Notes: generated from the sequence alone by a model not told the origin. A stretch of 64,000 nt of DNA from Sitta carolinensis (GCA_032173965.1 JAVUNC010000005.1:2914001-2978000), one strand, 5' to 3'. Numbered from the stretch's first letter, positions 50,001 to 63,132 are shown. Program-made: numbers and translations.

Positions 50001-51750
50001 CACAGCATCAGTGGTTTATTTTGCTTCATTTCACCACAACGGATTCTGAAGGGACTGTATGTTTTTAAAATGGTTTTTAAATGGACTTTGTTCCCTGCTG
50101 GAATTCTGGCAGGGGGGCATCCAGAGCAGATACAGAGTGGCACAGGGATGAGACCAGCCCGAAGGACCCAACACCACCCACACATACAACAGGGCTGCAC
50201 ACAAATCTCCTCATCCATCAGAAAAACCCAACTGCTAAGGAGCACAGACACCCTGAAAGGTGATAAATCTGGCATTAAACCTATTTTACATACCAGCTCC
50301 CTTTCCAATTATTGGTACTTAGGTCCAGAGCTTTTTCTTAATGAAAGAGTCAAGGCTGGCTGGTTTACAATACGGTGATGTATAAACAAGCCCAGGATGG
50401 CAAATAAAATCAACAAGTCATTATCTGCAAGCCTCTCAATGGCTTTAAAGTGCTCATGCATTGACACTATAAAAATGCAACTGTTCCAGCTGTTAACAGC
50501 CCCCTGGGACGTTCAGCTATGGAAAAGAAAAGGGATAAAAGACCCAAACCCCGTGGCTCCAGAAACAAGTTTCTTTTTCCCCAGGCTTCACTGTAGGAGA
50601 AAGTATTTAAGGCAAATTGCTTAGACACCTTATTTATAGCACCTAGATAAACATACAAGATTTTTTGAGTGAACAGAGCACTGAAATGCTCCCACAACAG
50701 GTGTGGGGAGAGGGAGACACACAGACACCTGATCAACCACAAACCTCTGGCACAGCCTTGGGAGAGCCATCCAAATCCTTGTCCCCACCAAAAATTAGGC
50801 ATTGCAGGCCAGTTCTTCTCATTCCAAATATAATGCCTATGGTTGGCCAATTGAATCTTATCTTAGAGGCTCCTACCTCTCTACCACATATAAAAATAGA
50901 TCCAGTGGTGACTAGATCAGTCCAGACATGTCCACTATGGAAATCCAAGGACCTGGCGGCCAAGGAAACAGGAAAATCACTGAGCTGCTACAAGAAGTGA
51001 GGAAACTGAAGGCTGAGTGGCCAAATTTCTGACATGCTGAGGGAGCAGCAGGGAAAAGTGTGGCTTCAGAAAGGAAGTAGGTTAGATCTAGCCATAGTGT
51101 ACTTTTCATCATATGACAGTCTCCTCCTGCTAAGGCTGGGTTTGGGAAGTTAAAGCACCTGATTCCAACAAAAATCATCAGTTTATAGAATGTGCTTTAC
51201 TGCATCTACCACAGAACACTCAAATTTAGCACGGCAAATCCCCACACCTTCAGAAGCCCATCCCAGAGCATTACAAAACATTCAATTGTGAGCACAAGGA
51301 CAACATGTGACCAGCTCTCTCCTCCGCAGTGTTCGTTTGTTTCCATACCTGAAACACTCCAAAAAACAGTGAAGGAAATGAGGGGGAATGTCAAAACAAA
51401 AGAGAAATGCTGTAAATTTCTGAATGTTTGTTTCATCTCTCTTAACCACAAAACTTCAACAGAACAAAAAATGGTGGGGAAGTTGAAATAACCCAGTATG
51501 ATGCTGTGGTTAAGGTTTTTCATGGCTGTCTGTTTAAATTTTGAAACATACTGCAGATGAGGTCCAGAAGAAGAAAAGCTCCCATTTCCCATCAATCACA
51601 GGACACAGTCCAATCCCTAAGATCCAAAAAAGGGCTTGGAGCTGTACAAACATTGCCAATGCCTCCCTGGCTCCCAGCTCTACCTGTGAGGAGCTGCAGC
51701 AGCGGCAAGGACTCGTGGGGTGAGGGGGAGCTCACCTGAATCAAACTCAC
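47084..51750 (-). other. SFMBT2: SFMBT2 intron 2 (about 4.67 kb)
   Basis: Phase 1 intron. It begins with the spare copy of the duplicated donor and ends in a T10 tract plus gaacag. It holds one CR1 fragment at 49120-49315. The rest is unique sequence without recognisable genes. Confidence 0.85.
49120..49315 (+). mobile_element. CR1 LINE 3' fragment
   Basis: Reads 'aatgggctgcccagggcagt', 'ccccatccctgggaggattt', 'gacatggcttagtgtgtgcg' and 'gaggtcttttccaactcaaa', and ends 'taattctgtgattccatgac'. It is the only clear repeat in intron 2. Confidence 0.93.
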
Positions 51751-51760
51751 CTGAATCAAA
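51731..51760 (-). repeat. 15-bp tandem duplication spanning the exon 2 splice donor
   Basis: Two exact copies of a 15-bp unit, TTTGATTCAGGTGAG on the minus strand, lie head to tail at 51746-51760 and 51731-51745. Each carries coding sequence FDS and a complete splice donor, CAG|gtgag. Use of either donor keeps the reading frame. Confidence 0.97.
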
Positions 51761-51856
51761 CTGCTCCCCGTCGCCGTTGGCCGGGCTGGGATCCTGCTCT
51801 GGGGAGAGCTGCTGGCTCTCTCTCATGCTGGCAATGAAGGATGCCCTCGTCTCCAT
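51751..51856 (-). CDS. SFMBT2: SFMBT2 exon 2, coding part (residues 1-35 plus 1 nt)
   Basis: Starts at ATG 51856 in an excellent Kozak context (GAGCCATGG) with an in-frame TGA just upstream. It encodes a short polar, acidic N-terminal tail ending in ANGDGEQFDS. This is poorly conserved in general, but the ANG-D-G...DS-EEGSS pattern at its end resembles human SFMBT2. It ends in phase 1 at CAG|gtgagt. The donor is duplicated: a 15-bp unit occurs twice at 51731-51760, so a second donor (CAG|gtgagc) can end the exon at 51736 and insert five residues (GEFDS) after residue 35, in frame. The tail precedes the MBT repeats, and no domain or signal is seen in it. Confidence 0.9.
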
Positions 51857-51911
51857 GGCTCAGAGGAAGAGGCTTTGCCTCCCTAATTCATCCTGCAGCA
51901 ATGAGGACAAG
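51857..51911 (-). other. SFMBT2: 5' UTR part of SFMBT2 exon 2
   Basis: The acceptor is ttttag preceded by a T-rich tract, so the exon begins at 51911. The 55-nt leader contains one upstream ATG forming a two-codon frame (51883-51891). A TGA lies in frame two codons before the main ATG, which rules out a longer N-terminus from this exon. A second possible acceptor (gctgcag, exon from 51893) would shorten the leader but keep the upstream ATG. Confidence 0.7.
51883..51891 (-). promoter_or_regulatory. Minimal upstream ORF (Met-Asn-stop) in SFMBT2 leader
   Basis: The minus strand reads ATGAATTAG, ending 26 nt before the main start codon. The ATG has G at -3 (GCAGGATGA) and A at +4, a moderate context. 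Very short upstream frames this close to the start can lower translation or allow reinitiation. The effect is inferred. Confidence 0.55.
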
Positions 51912-52011
51912 CTAAAAGGGAAATTAAAAAAAGCAATGAGTGATTGATTTCACACCGTCCCATTCCCTCAGCCTTTCGCGATGGTTTTTTTGGGTCATCC
52001 CATCTTGACAT

Positions 52012-52050
52012 GGCTGGAATGAGAGATCTTAGACATCTTTTCCAGCCCAT
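52012..52050 (+). mobile_element. Weak CR1 LINE 3' remnant near exon 2
   Basis: 'Gagatcttagacatcttttc' followed by 'cagccca' resembles the CR1 end at 28225-28250. It lies about 100 bases upstream, in gene direction, of the exon 2 acceptor. Confidence 0.4.
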
Positions 52051-53565
52051 GTCTCTCTGATGGTGACCCTTCCATCCTGCTCTTTTCTCCAAACTGAAGC
52101 TGGGGTTGGATGAAAACCACAACAAAGGACCTTAGTAGCAATAACAGCAGAACAACAACAGCAAAACCAATGACAACAGAGAAGATAATAAGGTAATAAA
52201 CAGCATCCAGCCCTCCAGCTCCCAATGCTACCAACAGAGAGAGAAGGATGAGCCTACAGGGCAGCACACCCCATGCTACAACAGCCATCTCCACCACCTT
52301 CCAGCCAGTTCAGCCCTTGATTTCCAGATTTTTGATGGCCAACACTGTGTGAGATGTATCTCACCCCATAAATATTCAAACTTCCAAAGGGGAGATCTTC
52401 GACAAAGAAACAGAGGAAACACTGAAGGAAAAAGAAAGTGACTGGAGTAACTCTAGAAAACAAAACTGAGCATTCAAAATCCAGATACCTTCATGAAACA
52501 ACGCTGGCTGCAACTGTTTATTGAATGAGGACTGACCTAAGGTAACTGTACCAGTCTGAACATGCAGGGTAGCAAACACTACCTCATTTCAAATGGGATT
52601 ATGCTAGCAGGGGAGATTCTTCTAGGAATGACCATAGTAAATTTAAAGTGGAATAAAAACACACAGAAATGAAAAATTATATAAGGAAGGGCACCAGGCT
52701 GACCGAACCTTGCATCAGACACCAGACTAAATGAGAATTGTATTTCCAGCCACACTAAGCCACCAGACAAGCAATACCCCGAGATACACCTTTAGGAGTA
52801 GATTAAAAAGAACTCCAAAGTGAGCTTTTCAGTAAAACTCTGAGATGCTGATGAATTACGAGGTGTCAAAGGACGACTGAAAAAGAGAAACCAAGAGCTG
52901 GGGTTATGGGCACAGAGGGAACCAGCTATCCACACAAGATATGCTAAAGCAAAGACAGGCAGTAGGGAAGGTGTGTGTGTCCAGAATATCTGATGGGGAG
53001 GACTGGTCCTGCTTATTAGAGAAGCCTCCAAATCCTGCATGACAGAGAGGACTGTGCTGGCAGCAGCAGTGCCAAACACTCTGCAAAATGTGTGACTAAA
53101 AGTAGGAAAGAAGTTTACTGCCAGAGGCCAGGCAAAGCAGGATGTAATAAGATTGTAAAAATATATGGGATTTTTTCAACTTTTACTACTCTGGAGGCAT
53201 ATTCTAGAAGACTAGATATGATGGTTATAAAATAGAAAGGAGGAGAGTGTTCTGCTGTGGATTTCTCACTCCCAGTTTTTAAGGCTGCTCCTATGGCAAT
53301 TTAAAAGAAGAAATGGACGTGTGTAATATTAGAACTGAAAAAGATGAGCAGCATGTCAAGTGTTTGATATCCATTAGCTGGACCATGGTGGGTCTGTCTG
53401 CTGGAGCAATCACAGCTGAAATTAAGACCTGCAAAAACGACGTGTGTTTCACAAAAAAATCACTGCTGGAAGCAAATTACCAAGGCAGGTGATTCAACCC
53501 CCACTGAAGGCTGTTCAGGCAAAGTCAGAAATTTGTGTTCCCCACCCCAAAGGAATGTGCTAATG

Positions 53566-53583
53566 AAAAAAAAAAAAAAAAAA
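53566..53583. repeat. Poly(A) run (A18)
   Basis: An uninterrupted A run in intron 1. Confidence 0.9.
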
Positions 53584-55837
53584 GTATTTTTGAAAAGGAA
53601 GATCATAACCCAGCTCAGAGCAGTATGGTTGTTGGTCTCTTCACAGAGCAGACTTTAAGTACTGCACAAATATGACCCTTTTCCCACGGTCACTACAGCA
53701 CTACATCTTTATCCTTTGTTGACATGAGACTTGCTAATGAATTAAGTGTATTATAGACTCCAAGAATTCTGAGTGCAGCTAACCTCAGAACATACACATA
53801 CTCATCCCCAGTGTATATTAAGTTTCAATTAACCATGAAACTAGAAGCAATCCGTTTACTGAAAGTAAAAAAAAAAAATAAAAAATCCCACTTCTCCTTT
53901 GAAAGAAACACTTCCGTACATATAATTAATAATAAATTAGCTAAGGACTATCAGGATTATCAGGACTTTACATCAGGCTTGTAAAATGTGAGAGGAGGGG
54001 AGATGCCAGCTGAAGCTATACCTCGGGTGGATGCGGGTGTTTTAATTTTTGCAAGGGACCAGACAAGGATGGAAGATAACTTGGGTCTACCAAAAAAAAA
54101 AAAAAAAATTTAAAAACGGAGAGAAACAGAGAGATCAATTTAAACACAACAAATCCATCATCTTAAAGAGAGCTCAGGGATAACAATACAAATACCAAGA
54201 AGAAACACAATCCTCTTGCTATTGTAGTTAAATCTTGTGATGCCTCTATGATGCTGATAAAACAAAGTTATGAGCTGATAAAAAGCTGAAGGTGCCCAAT
54301 CAGACAACAACAGTATTGGGGTTTTTTTTACACAGCCAAGCCACAAATCTGCCACCAAACCCATGAGAGGGACTCAAACCCCTGGATAATGGAATTTCCG
54401 ATGAGAAATGGAAAGTGGATGGGCAAATCAGCAGGAACCTACCCAAGGTACCTGCAACACAGCTGGGACTGGGTTTGAGCCCACTTCAATTAAAAGAGGG
54501 GGAAATACAGAATCTCTGAGGCACATTCAGCTGCATCACCAGTTTTGGATTTTTAAACTCTGTTTTAATGTATTTTTGCCTAAGCTATGGGCAACTTACT
54601 GGTTTTGAAACATCATGTTGAGAGCATCCACATCCCAAGGAAACTGAGTCTATTAGAGTCCATTACTTGGCTTATTTAGGGAATAACAAGTTTACCAGTC
54701 ATGGAAGGAGAGCACTTCAGTATTTTCCCAACACCATGTGACTAACAAGACCAAACTCTTATGCAAACACCAGCTTCAAAACAGCTCTGAGCTTTAGTGT
54801 TGATATAACTAACTAGCAAAGAAGGCTGACACAGGGTATTAATTTTTCGTTTCTTATTAATTGCTGCTAATTAACACTTCAAACAGAGTCCCCAGCCATA
54901 CTGTTAACAGTAGCACACTGGCTGGCCTGCAATCATCAACACTACACAAGCAGCACACACCACTGTACCCCAATTCCTCTGCCAGTGTAAAATCCACTGG
55001 AAACCAAATCAAGGACCACAAGCCACGCTGCCAGCCTGGGAGCAAGGTGATGGGAAACAGCACCAAAACAGGCTCAAGGTGACACTACACCAGGCAGGAG
55101 CACAAAGGAAAATTCTATGAAATGCATTTGAAAGAGCAGGGAGGGGTGAAATTCCCTGGTTTCAGATCCCTTGCTCATTGTTTCTGCACAGTGGTGGTTC
55201 AGACTGATCCGATTCTTCCCCCCACGCAGCTCCCATTCCCTTGGTATTTAATTCAGATCCAGGCTCTTAACTCACAGGCAGGAAAAGCCAAGCAATATAA
55301 TAAAGAATCTCTTTTATTTCCTTCTTCCCACGGCTGTCAGTCTCAGCCCTGCCTTTATCTCCAACGTGCTGCCTTGTCATCTGTATCAATATTGGCTCTT
55401 TGTATGAGCACAGCATTGGCTTCCTCACACCATTTTACATTTCTCATCTCCTTTCAGCTCCATCCTGGCTTTTCTTCCTCTGGAGTAACTCTCTGCAGGG
55501 AGAGGTCCCTAACCCACACACAAACACCCCAGGGCTTTTCCTTAAAGCTACTCCTGAAAAACTTACTTTCTCCATCCAGTGCACTCTTGGGTTAATCAGG
55601 GTTGACTTAAGGAAGACAAAAAAGATCCTGCATCCTTGAAACCTCTTGCCTGACTAGTGAACCAGCTGTGCCAACGTAATGCTGAGTCCTGAATGGTGGA
55701 GAAATAAATTCCATTGCTTCCCAGTGATCTGGGATTGATTCTGGCCCCTCCAAAATCCAACATCAGACATTGACTGGATATGGTCCCACCTCTCAGCACC
55801 GTGACACTTGAGAGTGGCAGCAGGGCTGCAGGGTCAG

Positions 55838-56072
55838 AGAATCACAGACTGTCCTGAGCTGGAAAGGACCCACTAGAATCTCTGGAGTCCAACTCTCCAA
55901 CTCCTGGCCCTACACAAGACAACCCAACAATCCCACCACGTGCCTGAGAGTGTTGTCCAAACACTCCATGGTCTGTGTCATGCTTGGTGCTGTGACCAAT
56001 TCCCTGGAGAGCCTCTCCCAGTGCCCAAACACCCTCCGGGGAAAGAACCTTTTCCAAATATCCAGCCTAAAA
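55838..56072 (-). mobile_element. CR1 LINE 3' fragment, distinct subfamily
   Basis: The plus strand reads 'agaatcacagactgtcctga', 'ctggaaaggacccactagaa', 'cacgtgcctgagagtgttgt', 'ggtgctgtgaccaattccct' and 'gaaccttttccaaatatcca'. It is the reverse complement of a CR1 end differing in wording from the other copies here. Confidence 0.92.
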
Positions 56073-56234
56073 AAAGCCAAGAAAAATCACATCCACGGGA
56101 TGACTGACTTAAGCAGTCCAAGTCAGACACCTGAAATTCAGATGAGATGAACAAACCTCAGGGGTTCCTGTTCTTGCACAGCACCTGCTAATGTTTTAAA
56201 TATCCAAATTTCCCAGCAGACAAGCTGAATCAGT

Positions 56235-56330
56235 CAGAGAGTGGTTTGGGTTGGAAGAGGCCATAAAGATCAGCTGGTTCCAGCCCTGCTGCTACAGGAC
56301 ACCTTCCACTGGACCAGGTGAAGGGAGATA
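56235..56330 (-). mobile_element. CR1 LINE 3' fragment
   Basis: The plus strand reads 'gagtggtttgggttggaaga' then 'caccttccactggaccaggt', a reversed CR1 3' end. It is separated by about 160 bases from the preceding CR1. Confidence 0.85.
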
Positions 56331-58194
56331 CTCAGATGTGGTACTGGTCCTGTTTGTGGAGCAGGATGGAGGGGATCTCATGATCCAGGATGCTCTGCTA
56401 GTGGCAGCCTGCCACAATATTTCCATCCCTGAGCATCTGCACAATGCAATGGAAGCTCATTCAAAAGGGCTGTTGAACACATCAAGTAACAGCTTCACCT
56501 CCTAGGAAAAGGGCCTGACTCTCCTCTCAGACAAAGTACCAGCTGGAATCCTTTTAAGGACCTTTTCTTCCAAATTCCTGTGAGGGATTTTTTATTATTT
56601 ATTTGAGAGCTTCCCTCACCAAATGTTTTTACTTATATCAACTGACAATTTCTCTTTCATACTGAAGACCCCACAAGATTTTAATATGGGAAATTTACTG
56701 CTTTGAACAGCTCTGTGTTGTTCTCTGGAGTGGAAGAAACAAATCCCATGTACTCTGGAGAATGAGAAATGTTCAAATACATAAAAAAACCTGCTGAATG
56801 AGGAAAGAATATAATCTGCTTTCCATGTTCTTGGTGGATGGAAGAAGGCAGCTTGGTTTAAACTGCATGATTTGGGCAGGAGAAGAAGTCACTTATAATC
56901 AATCTGGTGAAGAAGCAAGAAACACTGTGGGAAAGGCCCAGAGCTCTGCTTTATGGAGGAGTTAGGATGCTAATCTGTCCAGAAACTGATCTTGGTAGAG
57001 TTAATCCTGCCCTGGAGTAAGGAATGGCCAATCCAAGACCCCTTCCAAACCCCCTGCTCCAGCCACTCAACAGGGCTCATCTTTCTGCTCTTCAAGTCAA
57101 CATTTGTGCAAATAAATGAGTAAGCCTGGAAGGAAAACATGTAAAAACATTATTATTAGGGAAATTAGGGACCCACCAGAGCAGGGATGGTCTGGATTCT
57201 CTATCTCAAAGTCAGAGAACGACAGGAACCAAACTTCTCTGAAGATATATGGCGGAGAAGGGACTGTGCAAGGTGGTGGCAGCCCCTGTCACTCAGCTGG
57301 TCCTTGCTCTCCTCTCTTCTTGCACTGGTGCCAAAAGCTTCACACTTTTGATGCCAACAGAGACAAACTTGTTCCACAAAGCAATTTTCATCCTCCCCAC
57401 CTGGCACACTCCTGAGTGTGCCAGGATACACAGAGATAAATGGTAGTAAGATAAGATAACAGAAAGTAAAATGAACCTAATTAGAGACTCTTAACTTGTT
57501 TACAGCAAAAAGGCCTGCAGTATTAAAAAACAGAGAGATGACAGGCAGACACCCTGGCTTGGGTACACATCACACTCTTAGCTGTACTGTGTGTAAATAA
57601 AACCTAAGGACCTAGAATTGGACTTCGAGCCAAAACCTGCCACAAACTTCCCCAAGGACTAAATCAAATCCCAAAACTTAAAGCACTTTTTCATTCAATT
57701 TTCCTTCTCCTGAGTGAGTTGGATGTTTTATATGCAGGGGCAAGGGAGCATTGGTGCCCCATCTGTACTCCTTCCATTGCCCCTGGGCATTCCCACATCC
57801 AGCACCCCAAAAAGCATGTGTCCCAAGGACAGGGAGACCACCACATCCTCATCTTTCCAGTTTCCAGCTGCTCTGTCACCTTCTTCATGACTCAACTTCC
57901 ACAGCGTTGCCCCCCACTTTGGTAAAGCTAAATACCCAACATACACCAACTACCTGGAAATATGGCATATTTAAATTTGGTCATCTTCTAAAGCTCTCAG
58001 CTGAACCAGGGCCTTTAAGAAGACTGGGACAGTGTCTTTGATGCCCTTTATAATGCAAGGAAGAGAAATACAGTAACAATCACGTGCAACACTCTTGTCT
58101 TCTCCCACCTCTGTGTCTGAAATGGAGCTGAAACCAGGAAACCTTGAGAAACACAGAGCTGCTTTATGCTGAGACACCTCATCTTGGTAGGCAA

Positions 58195-58262
58195 AATGAC
58201 AGAACAGAGTGGTGTGGGCTGGAAAGGACCTTAAAGATCACCGAGTTCCAACCCCCATCATG
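58195..58262 (-). mobile_element. CR1 LINE 3' terminus
   Basis: The plus strand reads 'gtgtgggctggaaaggacct' then 'taaagatcaccgagttccaa' and 'cccccat'. About 70 bases survive. Confidence 0.85.
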
Positions 58263-60399
58263 TGATGTTATCACCTCCCAACACCAGCCACATGGACCAA
58301 AGCAATCAGTCAGACCCCCTGAGAGGGACCAATCAGCCCAGCGACAGAAGTCACCCAGCAGGAAACACAAAACACTGTTTTCATGGACTTAATTTAGAGC
58401 CCAGTTCAGAAGTCCCTCATCAACCAAACTCCCACTGTCCAGGGCAATCAGCTCTGCCTTCTATGTCTTTGCAGCAGTCAGAGCCATTTAAAAAAAATAA
58501 ATAAAAAAATACAATATACAAACCAGAATCCGGGAAACATCTGCCATCTGATTCCAACACTTTTTAGGAAAAAAAATGGCATTTTAGATCTTGGCACTGT
58601 TTGGCTCATTTAAACAGCACAGCTGATCAGCACTTGGGCTTAGTCCTACATGTACTTGCATCCCTGTCAGTGCTTTACATCCAGAAGCAGCTTCACTGAC
58701 TGGCAGGATCTGCCAAAAAAAGAAAAATTTAGAACAGATCCAGCCCTCACAACCATCTCCAGCCACCTCACAGCACAACAGCAAGAGGAGGACCCTTCCC
58801 TTCGCCAGCACGTGTGAGGGCAGCCAGCAGAGCCCTGCCAAGGTCTATCCAGAACCAAACTGCACGAGGCATTTTAACTCTAAGAGTCCCACAAGTCACA
58901 TTTACAGGGCTAATTCCACCCAATTTCTCCGAGGTAAAACAAACTGGATTCCCTTTCATGTGAACATGAGAACATCCCTAAGAACATGCTGCAAAACATC
59001 CAGCTTTAATGCCTCGCCACCATCCCAACAAACCACCTTGGAGCATGATCTTTCACTGAGCCTCCACACTCAAAACACCTCCCAAAAATCAGTTAATTCT
59101 TGCTTTTTCCTGAACTTCCTTTGAAGATATATTTTTGATGCACCTAGGAGAGCTATGGCTTTCTACCCCAAAGTCTCCACAAAGGACTTATCAGCCTTTA
59201 GATTTTAAGGATCCTCAGCCTGTGGTTGTCCTGTCTGATCTAAACAGCAGGGGCAGGCATAATGTCACCCCCTGGATTTCAGAAGGGAATTCCACTTCCT
59301 TGCCAAGCAAATAAATGCAAGACTTTCTAATTAACTTATATTCAAATTTGGTCTCAGAACTTTATCCAAGAAAAGACAGCTCCTTTGCACAAGCCACCCA
59401 GTGATGCTAAGAGTATTAGTCATGAAAGCAGGAATTGAAAATAAAAATAGCAAAGATTCTGCACATACTTTTTTTAAGCCTCACACCTACTCAGAATTGA
59501 TCTCTGGGTCAGCTGTCAAGAACTGCTTGGTTTCGGGCTTCTTTTCCTTTCATTTTATTACTATTTTAGAACACTTCTGATTCATAAAAATGGGAGTAAC
59601 TGTGAAAACATTTTCCAAATCAGTCTTCATAAGAATGCTTTGTTGAGGTCTTACAAAAGGCCAATCTCAAAATAAACTTTTTCAGGAGTTTTTTAAATGT
59701 CACTGGAGAAGTCTTTGCTCTTATTTCTGTATTTCCTTATTTTGCAAGTCAAATATTTTTAACCACTGTAGGAATCATACCCCAAGACACAGAAAACAAA
59801 GGAAAGAGAAATCTTTTGGCAAAACAACCTACAGGACATATTTGACAGGTTTCATCAGGGTCTGTCATGCAAAGATCAACAGTTTCAAATGATGAGTTTT
59901 AAATATTGACAAGGTACCATCACCTACCCTAATCCTAAAAAAAACCTCCTGCTCCTAGGGGCCAGATGTTACAATGACAGAACAAACTCGTATTTGCAGG
60001 TGACATCACTATTATCAACAGCACTTCATTTTCACCACTGAGGTCCCTGCTGCACCAGCTGATGGACTCTGCATCAATATTCATAGTAATAAAATACTTC
60101 TGACACCTTCAGGTCATCTGAAACATAGACTCTGTGGGCCCACATTAATTCACAATAAACACATTGATTTTTTTTTTCTGTGAACCCTCATGAAAACACC
60201 TCAGGCTCCTCTGCTTCAAGTTTTGGCTCTCTGTCACAAGTTTTGAAGTTTTTCACAACTCCTTTACTTTATCTCTTGGACACAGTCAGGGACAAGCCAC
60301 ATCCTCCAACCATCACCTGTAAACCTCCTCAGACCCTCCATGCCTCTTCTTACCCCACACCAACATGAACTCAACCAGTGAAATGCCCTTGAAGACTCA

Positions 60400-60620
60400 C
60401 AGAAACACAGCATGGTTTGGGCTGGACTATCAGAGACCTAAAGATCATCCAGTTCCACCCCTGCCATGGGCAGGGACACTTCCACTCTCCCAGGTGGCTC
60501 AGAGCCCCATCCATCCCAGCCTTGGACACTTCCAGAGATCCAGGGGCAGCCACAGCTGCTCTGGGCACTCTGCCAGGGCCTCCCCACCCTCACAAGGAAG
60601 AATTTCTCCCCAAGACCTGT
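60400..60620 (-). mobile_element. CR1 LINE 3' fragment
   Basis: The plus strand reads 'cagcatggtttgggctggac', 'cctgccatgggcagggacac', 'tccatcccagccttggacac' and 'cacaaggaagaatttctccc'. It explains the several overlapping open frames at 60365-60835. Confidence 0.93.
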
Positions 60621-63132
60621 TGGAGAAACAAAGTGGCATCCTCCCTACCATGTCCTGTCCTTCAGCAAGGTTAACATCACATCCCCTGACTCATCACAGA
60701 CCAGCATCTCATGGCTCTGAAAGGCCAGAAACAGGGACCCAAAATACTCCACTTCAGCACAGCACAAGCCAGGAGTGGGGGAAAAGCATCCCCAGCCTAA
60801 AGTGTTGGCAGTTACGGTGTTATTTCTATTTCTAGTAACACTTCCATGAAGTTTTAACAAATGTTTCATTAAAACATCAACTGTCTGTCCAGCCAGTCAA
60901 TTATCACTCATAATCACAGCTATATAACTGTATACTGTCTTCTACAGATGTTCTTACATCTGTGCAAAACACATTCTCCACCTCTGCCACATGTAACATC
61001 TGTTGAATATCTGCAAATGTTTTCTCAATATAAAACTGAATTTAAACTGTCGTGCTTATAATGTATTTACTATCCCACTACCGTGTGAACCCCTTAAAAA
61101 TCATTAAAATGTATTTCCTTGCTGTGTACAAGGTACCAATCTCTCGATAGCTCTTTGCTGCATTTATTTAAATGGCTTTTAGATTTTCACTTAGTAACAG
61201 ATTACACCAAGCCTCCATCTTATCGCAGAAGTTATTAGGACCTAATCCTTCATAAGCACTGAAGTTATTAGACTTGTGAGGATATTTTCTTCCCTTTCAT
61301 AAATAATCTGTTGGAGAGAGGAAAAAAGAGGAGGAAGAAAGTCACTTGCATCTCTGCTCACTCAGGCATGGTCCCAACCCCAGGAAAGAACCTGCTTCAC
61401 CTGCTCTTACTTTGCCAGCAGCAAAGGAAATAAAATTTATTTTCACCTAAAGGCTTCTAGAGGAAAAAAATTTGACCTAAGTCCTGGTCAGCACCCTTCT
61501 CAGCTACTGCAGGAAGAAACTCCTTGGAGAAGGTCTGCCTCGTGCTCAGCGGGATCTCCAACCAGTGAAGTGCTGGAATCTCTTTTCAATCCCTTCCATC
61601 TCCACGTCCCACCACACAACCAGGCAAAGCTGCTTCTCTGCTCAGACACAAGGTCACCACTCTGCTACCACACTTTCTTCCCCAGAGCACGAGGGGCACA
61701 AACTTATTTTAGAAGCTGTCCTGTCTAAGGGACAACAAAGCTGGGGATGGGGAGATGCGTGGGGGGCAGAGAGGGAAGGTACCTTCCCCTTCTGCAATGG
61801 CTCCATCCCTTCCCACCCCAAAGAAAACCCCACTGCAGCTCTTGCTTTCTGCCACCCAAATCCCACGACGGTTTGATAACTGCCTTCCAAGCCTCTCTGC
61901 TTATAATTAATGGACTTCTCTGCTATTTTGGGAAGAAATCACAATTTCACACCCATCTTCTCCTCTGCCCCCCTCCACACCACCATACCCTGCGACCTGA
62001 GTTTGCTGGATCCCCGAGCCAGCTTGGTCCTGGCAGGGGCTGGAGAAAGGAGGGGGAAATGGGAGGCTGATGGATCAGAGCCCTATTGGAACGGGAAACC
62101 TCGCCCTGCACGACAAGGTGTGCAAACAGCATCGCCAACCACTCCTGCTAAACAAAATCCCAGCGAGGTTCTGGGAAGCATCTCCGAGAGGCACAGGGAA
62201 CTGAGCAGCAGATCTGCTCTTCAGCCGCTCCTGGATTGTCCCTGGCTCCTCCATCCACACCCAGGCACTGACAGCCTGCGAAGCTGGAGCATCCCATCAC
62301 CTCCCACACTCTCGAAACACAGATGTTCCCAAGTTAACATCTTCCAGCCACGGTGAAACAGCCCCGGAACCGCGGCACCGAAGCGCTCCCTGCGCGGTGC
62401 CGGGCAAGTTCTCCCTGCCCCTGAGGCAGCCTCACCCCTCCGCTCCCCTGGTAAAAACATTTGGAAAAAGCAGCCCGGGAAAGGCACAAACAACTCGCTG
62501 AGAACTCGCTGCGAACTCCTTCTCTCGCTTTGCCAAAACTGCGATTCGCCTCCGTCACCGCGGGGTTTTAGGGTCTCGCCGCAAAAGAGATGCAGCTCGC
62601 TCTGCCCAAGCCACTTGCTTACAGCCCGATATTCCGCGTGGAGCAATTCCAGAGTGTTTTTGCTAAACAAAAACATGCAAAAAGCCAAAAAAACCCACAA
62701 AAAACACCCATCCCAGACATCCCCAGCAGACTGCGCCCAGGAAGGTTTGACAGCTCCAACAGGACATCTCATCCCACGACACACGTCTACTGCTAATGCA
62801 AAATAAATCAGCGCTGTCTCCCGGCGCATTTTTTTATTATTTTTTTTTCCCTCATGGCACGCCTGCGATTTTGGCATTCAAAGGCAAATCGGCCGCGGTT
62901 CCAACTCCACACGTCCCTTCCCAGCACACACAAATGCCCCGGTACTTTTCCCACCGCCGGGTGCTGCTGGGGAGTCCCCGATTTGGGATCCCATCCTCAT
63001 CCCTCCGCACTGAATCCACCAGCGCACCTCTCCGAGCAACAAAAGAGAGTCGAACCAAACGCGGGGCACCCCGCCTTCCCTCCTTTTCTCCTCTCAAAAT
63101 GTTTATTTGCAGTTTTTTGAAGACACCTTAAC

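Noticed and set aside
60365..60835. Several overlapping 60-156-codon frames
   Set aside because: They are explained by the CR1 copy at 60400-60620; no CR1 reverse-transcriptase region is present.
62221..62877. 218-codon minus-strand open frame in the CpG island shore
   Set aside because: No recognisable domain and no joining to the SFMBT2 frame. GC-rich sequence near promoters often stays open by chance.
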